A DNA stretch of 64,000 nucleotides from positions 186,001-250,000 of the forward strand of contig NZ_PYOC01000005.1 of assembly GCF_003026215.1 (NCBI RefSeq), in the 5' to 3' direction. This document shows, in pieces, positions 55,069-62,649 of this stretch. The first letter of the stretch is position 1. Each line of letters opens with the position of its first letter. The notes under the pieces are model-generated. The model worked only from the letters and a program-made list of their open reading frames with translations, was not told where the DNA came from and did not search any database. Source of the stretch: Photobacterium indicum (GTDB lineage Bacteria; Pseudomonadota; Gammaproteobacteria; Enterobacterales; Vibrionaceae). A program made the translations under genes and the position numbers.

Positions 55069-56080
55069 CTTCAATTACTTTACTGAACGCATTTTTACGC
55101 GCGATGCTAGAGTGTTTTGCTTTTACTACCGTTTCAACGAAATCAATCACTTCAGACTGAAGTTTAGTGCGATTTAAACGGTTAATACGTGTGATGCCGC
55201 CAGGGCTGAGTACGTTTACTTCAACTAACTTGCCACTGATTACATCAAGCCCGACAAAAAACAAACCATCACGGACTAATTTTGGACCAATATGCTTACA
55301 TAAACGCAGCTCTTGCTTGGTTAATGTGTGTTTTACTTCTTTTCCACCGGCGTGAATATTCGAGCGAACATCGCCTTCTGCTGGTACACGGCGCATAGCT
55401 CCAATAGGCTCGCCGTTTAGCATCATGATACGTACATCGCCTTTTTCAGCGCCTTCAATATAATCTTGTAAGATCACGTAGTTTTGGTCAGCACCGATAT
55501 AGAAATCAAGCAAGGATTTAACGCTCGACTTTGCACTCTTCTCGACCAAAATAACGCCGCTCCCACCGTAACCGTCTAGCGGTTTCATGATCATGCGATC
55601 GTTCGGACTTTCTTCCAGTACACGCTCTAGGTATTCACGATTTTTAGAAACGTGAGTAACAGGAATAAACTCGTTATTTGGATCAGGTAAAGATGCGGTA
55701 TACAGCTTATTATTTGCAACGCGCAGTCCGTTAATATCATTCATGATGAAGGTGTCATCACGAACTGAATCAAGGAAATTCAATGCCATTGTGTCTAGCG
55801 GTGGGTTGGCTCGCATAATGATTGCGTCAAAACCCGCTAAAGGTAACTGTGCTTTACGAAATTCAGCTTTACGGTAAAAGCTTGGTATATTATTAGAAAT
55901 ATCTGACTTTTTTAAAACGCTACAGAATGCAATTGCCATGCTATCACGCATTGTCAAATTATTTGGCGTTGTAATGGCTACCGTGTGCCCTCTACTAGCG
56001 ACTTCGTGAATCATGCGTAAGGTAGAGTCAGATTCTGGTTCTACTTTATCCCACGGGTACATAACAAAACAAATTTTCAT
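55052..56080 (-). CDS. Glutathione-synthetase-like ATP-grasp ligase
   Basis: A 342-residue protein starting MKICFVMYPWDKVEPESDST. ATP-grasp motifs are seen: RMIMKPLDGYGGSGVILVEK, VILQDYIEGAEKGDVRIMML and FVGLDVISGKLVEVNVLSPGGI with metal-binding Asp/Glu/Asn. The fold is that of GshB, but GshB itself normally lies elsewhere with an S-adenosyl methyltransferase neighbour. It overlaps the QEGLA gene, so the pair acts together, perhaps joining an amino acid or peptide unit that the QEGLA/FGase protein trims (inference). Confidence 0.82.
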   Translation of the reverse strand: MKICFVMYPWDKVEPESDSTLRMIHEVASRGHTVAITTPNNLTMRDSMAIAFCSVLKKSDISNNIPSFYRKAEFRKAQLPLAGFDAIIMRANPPLDTMALNFLDSVRDDTFIMNDINGLRVANNKLYTASLPDPNNEFIPVTHVSKNREYLERVLEESPNDRMIMKPLDGYGGSGVILVEKSAKSSVKSLLDFYIGADQNYVILQDYIEGAEKGDVRIMMLNGEPIGAMRRVPAEGDVRSNIHAGGKEVKHTLTKQELRLCKHIGPKLVRDGLFFVGLDVISGKLVEVNVLSPGGITRINRLNRTKLQSEVIDFVETVVKAKHSSIARKNAFSKVIEDATTN

Positions 56081-56131
56081 ACATATTACCAAGTTACATC
56101 GCTTAGCTTTTTTCTAAGCGCAAAAAGAAAT

Positions 56132-56158
56132 AAGCCATCGTTCTTTAGACGATGGCTT
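56132..56158 (-). terminator. maoP terminator
   Basis: AAGCCATCGT (56132-56141) pairs with ACGATGGCTT (56149-56158); minus-strand TATTTCTTTTT follows. A second small hairpin, GCTTAG/CTAAGC, lies at 56101-56119. Confidence 0.7.
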
Positions 56159-56204
56159 GTCGTTATCATTAAATTAAGGGTGACTTTAGTGGAGTTAAAA
56201 CTGT

Positions 56205-56549
56205 CTAATAATCAAGGTTATTGTCATCTGAGCTGCTATCATCGTAGTCATATAAACCTTTAGGCTTACGTGGTGAATCACACAATGTGTAGCGGCGTTC
56301 TTTTGTCGTTGTTCGATTTAAATACTTAGTCCAACATCTTCCAAATTCAGATATGACATCTTGCTGTCCATTAACCTCAGCTAGAAATTGACCTTCAGAT
56401 TCATCAATGGGAGCAACTGAGCCATCTTGTAAGCCGCGCATAGTGCGGCCATAATTTTCTAACATGCTGGCTTCATTGATGGTGAATACACCTGAACGAT
56501 TAAAGCCTCGAGGGAAATTTTTATCGTCGTAAAATTTGCCTAAAATTCT
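56205..56549 (-). CDS. maoP: Macrodomain Ori organisation protein MaoP (YifE, DUF413)
   Basis: A 114-residue protein beginning MRILGKFYDDKNFPRGFNRSG, with FTINEASMLENYG and WTKYLNRTTTKERRYTLCDSP, closely resembling E. coli YifE/MaoP. The tail is acidic (DYDDSSSDDNN). MaoP with the maoS site confines the Ori macrodomain in E. coli. It is divergent from hdfR, as in E. coli. ATG 56549 gives the family start and has AGGA about 11 bases upstream. Confidence 0.88.
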   Translation of the reverse strand, partial: RILGKFYDDKNFPRGFNRSGVFTINEASMLENYGRTMRGLQDGSVAPIDESEGQFLAEVNGQQDVISEFGRCWTKYLNRTTTKERRYTLCDSPRKPKGLYDYDDSSSDDNNLDY

Positions 56550-56717
56550 CATTAATTTATATTCCTGCTGAGGTTTTCGCAGATAATCATTCAGAGAGTC
56601 AAACTTGTAAAACAAGTAATTTTCGCCATAACGATTAAAATTATTTATCGATCCTTTTTGAGTGATTCGGTGTAATATCCAAACTAATTAATGTCGTTCT
56701 TTATGAGAGCAAGCCTT

Positions 56718-57578
56718 GTGGATACAGAATTACTTAAAACGTTTTTAGAGGTGACCAAAACACGTCATTTCGGCCGTGCGGCAGATAATTTATTTCTAAC
56801 GCAATCAGCGGTTAGCTTTCGAATACGACAGCTAGAATCGCAGCTAGGCAACCCTTTATTTTCAAGGCAGCGCGGTAATGTGCATTTAACGGCAGCGGGG
56901 GAACGTTTACAGCCGTATGCTGAAGCCATATTGCAAACGTGGGGGCGAGCGAAGCAAGATGTTGCATTATCTGAAACGTTAAACACTCAGATAGCGATAG
57001 GTGCATCTGCACTTTTTTGGGAATTTGATGGTATTTCAGATTGGATAAACCGTATATATGGTTCGATACCTGGCTTAGCATTACGCTTAGAGTCAGTGCC
57101 TCGTCAGAGCATGTCGAAGCGATTACTTGATAAGACGATTGATGTAGCGATTACCAGTGAAGCGCCAAGAATTGAAAATCTACAAGTAACAAAAGTACGT
57201 GATTATCAATTACAATTGGTTGTGCATAAACCAAACTGTACGATGGAAAAGGTACGAGATATCCCATTGGTATATCTTGATTGGGGAACTCGTTTCTCTG
57301 TTGAGCATAGCCGGATCCATGAGCTACAACGTACGCCAATTTTACATACTCATTCAAGCCGTATGGCCTTAGATTATATTTTGGGTAGCGGTGGTGTGGG
57401 GTATTTACCGTCACCAGTGGTTGCACAAAGTGTTGATGAAGGTCTATTGCATGTAGTAGAAGGCGCACCAGTGATGGAGCAGTCACTGTATTTGATTTCT
57501 CGTGAAGATAATGAAAAAGCAGAAATGATTGAAGCGATGTTAGCCGTGCCTTTTAATAATGTTATTGAATCTGTCTAA
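56718..57578 (+). CDS. hdfR: LysR-family regulator HdfR
   Basis: A 286-residue LysR protein. I chose GTG 56718 because the protein then begins VDTELLKTFLEVTKTRHFGRA, as known HdfR does; ATG 56703 or 56691 lack ribosome sites. The HTH is at about residues 12-50 (AADNLFLTQSAVSFRIRQLESQLG) and a substrate-binding-like domain follows. HdfR represses flhDC in E. coli; targets here are not known. Its divergent placement with maoP is conserved, which supports the identification. Confidence 0.88.
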   Translation: MDTELLKTFLEVTKTRHFGRAADNLFLTQSAVSFRIRQLESQLGNPLFSRQRGNVHLTAAGERLQPYAEAILQTWGRAKQDVALSETLNTQIAIGASALFWEFDGISDWINRIYGSIPGLALRLESVPRQSMSKRLLDKTIDVAITSEAPRIENLQVTKVRDYQLQLVVHKPNCTMEKVRDIPLVYLDWGTRFSVEHSRIHELQRTPILHTHSSRMALDYILGSGGVGYLPSPVVAQSVDEGLLHVVEGAPVMEQSLYLISREDNEKAEMIEAMLAVPFNNVIESV

Positions 57579-57894
57579 TATAAAGAGTTGTCTATTTTAG
57601 TGCATGTTGCTTATAGATGTTAACGAGTTCACAGCGTATCGAGACATTGGTCTATTTTTTGTTTTTAATGAAAAATAACAATGGTGACGATAAGAAAATC
57701 TCGTTGTACACAGCTTCTGTGATTCGATTAGTCTTAGGAAACGAATATTTACATTGTCATAATGATGGATTTCACAGTCTCATCATCTGTCGTAATTTCG
57801 ACATAGAATATTCGTAATTTTGTCATAATAGAGCATTAATATTGCCAGTGTTCTATTATTAATCACTCACACTGGATGTATTTCAGGAAATAAC
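57579..57894. other. Spacer before the 53-residue gene
   Basis: About 315 AT-rich bases. A weak open frame at 57617-57817 is not supported by a start signal or protein-like sequence. It likely holds the promoter of the small gene. Confidence 0.3.
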
Positions 57895-58056
57895 ATGGCT
57901 AAGTTAGATCAAAAATTTCATAAAAATGCTAAAGCTAAATCAAAGTTAGATTTTGGTGACGACTCTCAAGATTATATTCAAGATGATCGTAAAAAGAAAC
58001 GTCGTATAGTTAAGCAACGTTACGACAGCCCTGAGCATAGTGAGTTCGATTATTGA
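57895..58056 (+). CDS. Small basic/acidic protein, 53 residues
   Basis: Too short for usual ORF cut-offs, but well supported: AGGAAATAAC precedes ATG 57895 and a strong terminator follows. The sequence MAKLDQKFHKNAKAKSKLDF has an RKKKRRIVKQR basic patch, flanked by acidic DDSQDYIQDD. It may bind nucleic acid. It looks like a Vibrionaceae small conserved protein; no function known. Confidence 0.65.
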   Translation: MAKLDQKFHKNAKAKSKLDFGDDSQDYIQDDRKKKRRIVKQRYDSPEHSEFDY

Positions 58057-58061
58057 TAAAG

Positions 58062-58098
58062 AAAAGGCGTACATCGTTAATCGCGAGTACGCCTTTTT
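58062..58098 (+). terminator. Strong terminator
   Basis: AAAAGGCGTAC (58062-58072) pairs with GTACGCCTTTT (58087-58097), 5 bases after the small gene stop. Confidence 0.8.
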
Positions 58099-58141
58099 AG
58101 TTGTTAGATAAGGTCAACCTATCTGCGTATCAATAATCGTA

Positions 58142-59290
58142 TTATGCTTTTGTTTTATGGGTTTTACGCCCTACAATAAAACCTAATCCAAAGGGTGCAA
58201 AGAAAATAACCAGAACAAACAGTATTAGGTAAATCAGAATGTCTGACAGCATTACTGTTAATTGTTCGATGGCTTTCTTGACAACATTTTGTGCGATACC
58301 ATCTAAATCTGTGGTTATATTTGCACGCTCTTGTGTGACCATTTGACCAATAGCAATACGTTCACGCTCAACCATTATTTCTAACGCGATACGTTCTTGC
58401 GTAATAACAGCTAATTTCTCTCCTGCTTTTTTATCGAAATCATTCAGTAATGGTTGTAGCTCTTTCCCCATTTCAGAGGCTAACAGACGCATATATTCAG
58501 GGTTGTTATCGATAAACTCTTGGAATTTTAAGGATGTATTATTAATATTTGAAAGTGTTTGGCTTAACTGTTCACCATTCACTCTACTGTTACGCGCAAC
58601 TAACTCTGCTTTCCACGACAACAGCTTAGGTGTCTGATTTGACATTACGCTTAGCCTATCTGATAGATCGCTTAACGCTTCAGGCATTGTACCTAATGTT
58701 GCTACTGCTTCTGATTCATCAATACCGTTGAAGGTTAGCCAATCTTGAAATGCGGGTGTTCTATTAAAAGCCAAGTTTTCAAAAGGGTGTTGTTGACTAA
58801 ATTGTGCGACAAACTTTTGAGCTGTTACATAGTCGGCTTTTTTTAATAAATTAAACGCAAGTGCATCTGCGTCTTTAACCAATTTTTGGCTGGCTGATGT
58901 TGCTATATATTGCTGTTCTAAAAATATATTTTTACCCGCACCTGTTGTGAAATAATCATTCATTTGGTAGGTAAATACCCAACTGTCGATTAAGCTTGCT
59001 AACGGAGATGCCTGATATACTGACTGCTGAAGCCCTTCTTCACTGTGAATTTTCCAAAGCAACGTATAGGAATATTGCGTGTTATCGTCGAGGTTAGCTT
59101 GGGCAATTTCATCTGCCGCTTCTTCAATCGTCTTAAAGAAAGTGATGCTGTAATCACGAGATAACAGCCTAATGTTAAGCTCTTGGGTGGTAAGCGGAGT
59201 TGTTTGTGAGTCGAGTTTAATTTCAAGCAAAGAGCAAGAAGAAACAAGAAAAACGATAGCTATAAAGAATAATGAACGAAAGAGAGTCAT
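58142..59290 (-). CDS. Lipoprotein with C-terminal membrane segment, unknown
   Basis: A 382-residue protein: signal peptide with lipobox FLVSSC (Cys19), a long helical periplasmic region with repeated TQERIALEIMVERERIAIGQ heptad-like sequence (about residues 295-315), and a C-terminal membrane helix ILIYLILFVLVIFFAPFGLG. The family is not recognised. The helical region could form a coiled coil linking the outer and inner membranes (inference). Confidence 0.65.
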   Translation of the reverse strand: MTLFRSLFFIAIVFLVSSCSLLEIKLDSQTTPLTTQELNIRLLSRDYSITFFKTIEEAADEIAQANLDDNTQYSYTLLWKIHSEEGLQQSVYQASPLASLIDSWVFTYQMNDYFTTGAGKNIFLEQQYIATSASQKLVKDADALAFNLLKKADYVTAQKFVAQFSQQHPFENLAFNRTPAFQDWLTFNGIDESEAVATLGTMPEALSDLSDRLSVMSNQTPKLLSWKAELVARNSRVNGEQLSQTLSNINNTSLKFQEFIDNNPEYMRLLASEMGKELQPLLNDFDKKAGEKLAVITQERIALEIMVERERIAIGQMVTQERANITTDLDGIAQNVVKKAIEQLTVMLSDILIYLILFVLVIFFAPFGLGFIVGRKTHKTKA

Positions 59291-59575
59291 GATGACAGGC
59301 GTCTACTATGGGGATAGGGTTTATTTCGAAGAATTTTAAGAAGATAGCCAGATGATGTCTATTGAAAAGTTATTATTAATATCGATAAAAACTAAAAGAT
59401 CCTAAATTTGATACGTTGGTATGATTAGACTAATATTTAGTTCTATTCATTATATGAAATAAATAACCAATCAATACATATTATTGATAGTTGTAGGTCA
59501 AGCTATAATTATTGGAAGGTGATGAACTAAACGTACCTGATGGTAAGGGTATTCGGCATATACGGCGGGGGATCT

Positions 59576-59881
59576 ATGAATCCATTATCAATGAAGAATA
59601 TTGAAAAGCTGATTGGTGAAAATGTATTTTTGTTTGATAAATCTGATGTATTAGGCACGTTTAGCGTGAAATCGGTTACGCAATTAGAGCGTCATGGTAT
59701 GGATGATTTAGGGCGTTCGATAGAACATTTCACGATCGATTTTCAAGGTGATGGTAGTACTCACTTCCCTGATGGACACTACCATTTTAAGCATCCTAAG
59801 CTAGGTGAAATTGAATTGTATCTTATTCATAAAGAAGAACATGATTATGAAGTGATGATCGATAGCCAAAATACATGGTGA
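59576..59881 (+). CDS. DUF6916-like hypothetical protein
   Basis: A 101-residue protein; ATG 59576 has GGGGG 4 bases upstream. The pattern IEKLIGENVFLFDKSDVLGTFSVKSVTQLE, FTIDFQGDGSTHFPDGHYHF, then HPKLGEIELYLIHKEE resembles DUF6916, which has an FxL-F-G-x-Y-x-x-x-H-P-x-L-G pattern. In other bacteria that family is found near phage-tail-like genes. No phage genes are near here. Confidence 0.5.
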   Translation: MNPLSMKNIEKLIGENVFLFDKSDVLGTFSVKSVTQLERHGMDDLGRSIEHFTIDFQGDGSTHFPDGHYHFKHPKLGEIELYLIHKEEHDYEVMIDSQNTW

Positions 59882-60048
59882 GTTTCTTAATTGAGTAAAA
59901 AGAATGAAAGCATGGACTTTTTATAGGAAAAAGTTTGATTATTAAGCAGTTGAACAAGTAAAAAAACAACGGCGGTTATGATCAAGTTTTCTGCCTAGGG
60001 TTTGTTGTATACTGGTTACAGTGATTGAATCTAATAAAGAGAATAAAC

Positions 60049-60228
60049 ATGCAAGATGATCTAAACCTAAGTGTACCTGAAAACCTTACGCAAGAGCCTG
60101 AGTTACCGATTCCTTCTCTTGATGAACAAAAACTAATTGTGGCAGAGCTAAAGCGTTTGGAAGAAGCTGGTGAACTAACACCAGAGATTCTTGAAGAGTT
60201 CATGACAGGTAAACGCAAGCCAGAGTAA
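60049..60228 (+). CDS. Small acidic protein, 59 residues
   Basis: Starts MQDDLNLSVPENLTQEPELP at ATG 60049, with AAAGAGA about 6 bases upstream. IPSLDEQKLIVAELKRLEEAG resembles the conserved segment at the end of type I restriction specificity subunit target domains (P-P-L-x-E-Q-x-x-I), but it is too short for HsdS. It ends GKRKPE. Function unknown; a hairpin follows at 60248-60277. Confidence 0.5.
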   Translation: MQDDLNLSVPENLTQEPELPIPSLDEQKLIVAELKRLEEAGELTPEILEEFMTGKRKPE

Positions 60229-60247
60229 GCCTCTTTTTTTGTCTTAT

Positions 60248-60277
60248 TTAAACAGACCTTATTGGAGGTCTGTTTAA
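60248..60277. terminator. Hairpin after small acidic gene
   Basis: TTAAACAGACCT (60248-60259) pairs with AGGTCTGTTTAA (60266-60277). A T-run precedes rather than follows on the plus strand, so efficiency is unclear. Confidence 0.5.
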
Positions 60278-60488
60278 TCATTTAGCCTTTCTTTTTTAAT
60301 GATAGTGTCAACACAAATTGCCATGCTATTTAAAAAATCTAATTGGTAACACTTCAAATAGTTAAGCTATCCCGATGCAACAATGATTTTTAAATCGTTA
60401 ACTTGACCGCATGGTCATTGTTTGTTATTAAAATACAGCTAAAACATAGGCATCCTAAACGTATTCAATTATTTATTACGATCTTACT

Positions 60489-60656
60489 ATGAGACCTCAA
60501 ATAGCGATAACAAGCTTTAATAAGAAATTTAAAGTTGTAAAACAAAGTGAGTGTTATTATTTATATGTTCGAAAGTTCTACTTCCTGTGGGTAACTAATG
60601 GTATTGGCTATCAGTCACGTTCAGAAGCTGTTTCTTATATCCCCTATGAAAGGTAG
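60489..60656 (+). CDS. Short ORF, 55 residues
   Basis: ATG 60489 opens MRPQIAITSFNKKFKVVKQS, continuing to YLYVRKFYFLWVTNG and ending SYIPYER. Aromatic and basic, with a protein-like composition, but no strong ribosome site is seen and no family is recognised. The flanks 60278-60488 and 60657-60848 show nothing else. Confidence 0.4.
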   Translation: MRPQIAITSFNKKFKVVKQSECYYLYVRKFYFLWVTNGIGYQSRSEAVSYIPYER

Positions 60657-60848
60657 GGCTAATATAGGGTCCATGCTTTTTTCGGTTTATGTCATGGCAA
60701 CTAACCGCTATGTTGTTACCTCTAAAGGTATTTTTCTATAGAACGCAACTCTAGAGATAACAACTAGCAAGAATATTTACATTGTCTCGTCCTAAATAAA
60801 AATTATAAATACTATTTTTAAGTTGAGCCTGTAATGCTTAAGTCAATA

Positions 60849-62165
60849 TTAATTAATCATATTAACAGGAAGAGGTTTTTTAATCGTTTTTAGATAGCTT
60901 ACCCCTAATATAAGTAAACAAGGTAACAACCAGCTTGCGTGTGCGTTATACAATGGCAACACTTGTAGGAGTAGCGAGTGCATGTTATTTGGCATCTTTT
61001 CTAGAATATTGAGCGCATCAATTCCACCAAAAAATAAAGCGGTAAATAAAACTATAACATGAGTAAATGATTTTTCTTTTTTATTCGATAATGTAAGAGA
61101 AGGCAATACAAAAGAAGATAGAACAAGCGCAATGGCAACAGGGCACAGAACTAAAATAGCAGGAAGACTAACGGCTAATATTTGTTCTAAACCTAAATTT
61201 GCAATGATACCAGTAAGCGTTACGACGATTATTGCGGTTACTGGAAAACGTGTTTTGAAGGTTTGCTTGTAATATTCAGCACAAGCATTGGTTAATCCTA
61301 CGGTTGTTGTTAAGCAAGCCATTACAATGATTGTAGCCAGTAGCCATTGACCATAAATACCAAATTGCCCCGCAACATATTTAGCTAAGATTTCGCCTCC
61401 ATTTGTTGCATTAGCTGCAACAGATGCTGAGGTTGCGCCAACATAACCCATTGCGACATAACATCCTGTCATTAGCACTGCATAAATAATGGCGACTTTA
61501 CATGCAGTATTAGCGACAGCTCTCGGCTCGGTAATTCCTTTTGCATTTATTGCTTGAATAATTACCCAACCAAATCCGACCGCAGCAATAGCATCCATGG
61601 TCATATAACCTTGGATCAATCCATGAGTAATGGCATCTTGTTGGTAATCGAAAGAAGGAGATTGTGGTACGGCTAAAGGCGAGAATATAGCGGCACATGC
61701 AAGTGCGACTAACATAAGAATGAGCAACGGTGTCATTACCTTTCCAATGTAATCAACTAAATGGCCGGGTTTAAAAGCAAGCAGTAAGGTTACAGCAGAA
61801 AAGATGATTGAGAAAAGTAATAGATGGTCACTATTAACAAAAGGCTTTATTCCGATTTCATATGCGACAGTAATAGCACGAGGCATACCAAAAGCCGGAC
61901 CTATTGCCGTAAACAGCAATATCCAAAATGCACGGGCTAACCATTTAGGTAGCGGATTGGTTAAGTTCTGAGTGCTACTGAGTCGCCCTAAAACAACCAG
62001 TGTTAGAGCGGGTAAACCAACAGCTGTAATAAGAAATCCAACCATCGCAGGAAGAAGGTTTGTGCCAGCTTCTAGACCTAAAGAAGGTGGGAAAATGAGA
62101 TTTCCAGCGCCAAGAAAAAGGGCGAACGTCATTAAACCAATGGCAAGTAAGTCGTGTGTTTTCAA
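60849..62165 (-). CDS. brnQ: Branched-chain amino acid carrier BrnQ, copy 1
   Basis: A 438-residue LIVCS-family carrier with about 12 membrane segments. MTFALFLGAGNLIFPPSLGLEAG is the signature, with GKVMTPLLILMLVALA and CLTTTVGLTNACAEY. It takes up Leu, Ile and Val with sodium or protons. Start is TTG 62165 with AGGA 8 bases upstream; the gene's upstream region contains an Ile/Val-rich leader peptide (62272-62382). It is a paralogue of the gene at 62650-63945. Confidence 0.93.
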   Translation of the reverse strand: MKTHDLLAIGLMTFALFLGAGNLIFPPSLGLEAGTNLLPAMVGFLITAVGLPALTLVVLGRLSSTQNLTNPLPKWLARAFWILLFTAIGPAFGMPRAITVAYEIGIKPFVNSDHLLLFSIIFSAVTLLLAFKPGHLVDYIGKVMTPLLILMLVALACAAIFSPLAVPQSPSFDYQQDAITHGLIQGYMTMDAIAAVGFGWVIIQAINAKGITEPRAVANTACKVAIIYAVLMTGCYVAMGYVGATSASVAANATNGGEILAKYVAGQFGIYGQWLLATIIVMACLTTTVGLTNACAEYYKQTFKTRFPVTAIIVVTLTGIIANLGLEQILAVSLPAILVLCPVAIALVLSSFVLPSLTLSNKKEKSFTHVIVLFTALFFGGIDALNILEKMPNNMHSLLLQVLPLYNAHASWLLPCLLILGVSYLKTIKKPLPVNMIN

Positions 62166-62238
62166 TGGACATGTCCTGTATTGTTTCTATTAGGACCGTC
62201 AGATAGGCTGAAAAAAGATGAAGGGAAAACTGTATCCT

Positions 62239-62272
62239 CCGTCAGCCAGGCTGACGGAAGTAACCGCCAGCC
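62239..62272 (-). promoter_or_regulatory. Mutually exclusive hairpins, likely brnQ attenuator
   Basis: Three segments on the minus strand: A GGCTGGCGG (62272-62264), B CCGTCAGCC (62257-62249) and C GGCTGACGG (62247-62239). B can pair with A (9 pairs, one G-U, 6-base loop) or with C (palindrome). A begins at the leader stop codon. A U-rich stretch follows C, but starts about 10 bases later, so it is not a perfect intrinsic terminator. Confidence 0.6.
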
Positions 62273-62382
62273 TAGTTAATAATAACCAGAATAATGGCGA
62301 TGATAATGTTCGTTGCACGCAATACAGCACGATTTAGTACTTTCATTGAAGTCATAAATTGTTGGGCTGTATGAGAAAGCAT
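62272..62382 (-). CDS. Leader peptide rich in Ile, Leu and Val (attenuator peptide)
   Basis: A 36-residue peptide from ATG 62382, with AGG 7 bases upstream. Its last 12 residues before the stop read NIIIAIILVIIN: seven Ile plus Leu and Val. It lies 106 bases upstream of brnQ on the same strand and ends exactly at the first arm of the alternative hairpins. This is the design of ilv/leu operon leader peptides. Hydrophobic small proteins of another function are possible but less likely. Confidence 0.65.
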   Translation of the reverse strand: MLSHTAQQFMTSMKVLNRAVLRATNIIIAIILVIIN

Positions 62383-62584
62383 AATTAAACCTAGTCGTTT
62401 ATATTGGCAACGTATTCAACTTATAAGTTTTAAGCTGAAATGTAAATGCTTTTTAACGTATTAATTCTATTTTAGAATAATTGTTAGTATTAAGTACTAC
62501 TCATGCAGGCCTACATGCTGCTTAAGTACTAAGTACTAAGTACCAATATGTTTGATGATGCGTAGAACGTAAGTTAAGTTGAAG

Positions 62585-62624
62585 AAGATGGCAGCTAGCT
62601 TATGAGTAAACTGGCTGCCATCTT
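62585..62624 (-). terminator. Hairpin after second brnQ
   Basis: AAGATGGCAGC (62585-62595) pairs with GCTGCCATCTT (62614-62624), 26 bases after the stop of brnQ copy 2. Between here and the leader lies a short tandem repeat, AAGTACT three times near 62522-62540. Confidence 0.6.
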
Positions 62625-62649
62625 GTTATGCGATGTGTCTAGATGAGCT

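Noticed and set aside
55052..56080. True glutathione synthetase (gshB)
   Set aside because: It is ATP-grasp and GshB-like, but its coupling to the DUF1704 gene and lack of usual gshB neighbours argue for a different ligase.
62461..62540. Lrp-type operator or short tandem repeat as a regulatory array before brnQ
   Set aside because: The best match to the Lrp consensus was partial by eye, and three short AAGTACT copies are too few to support an iteron or operator claim.
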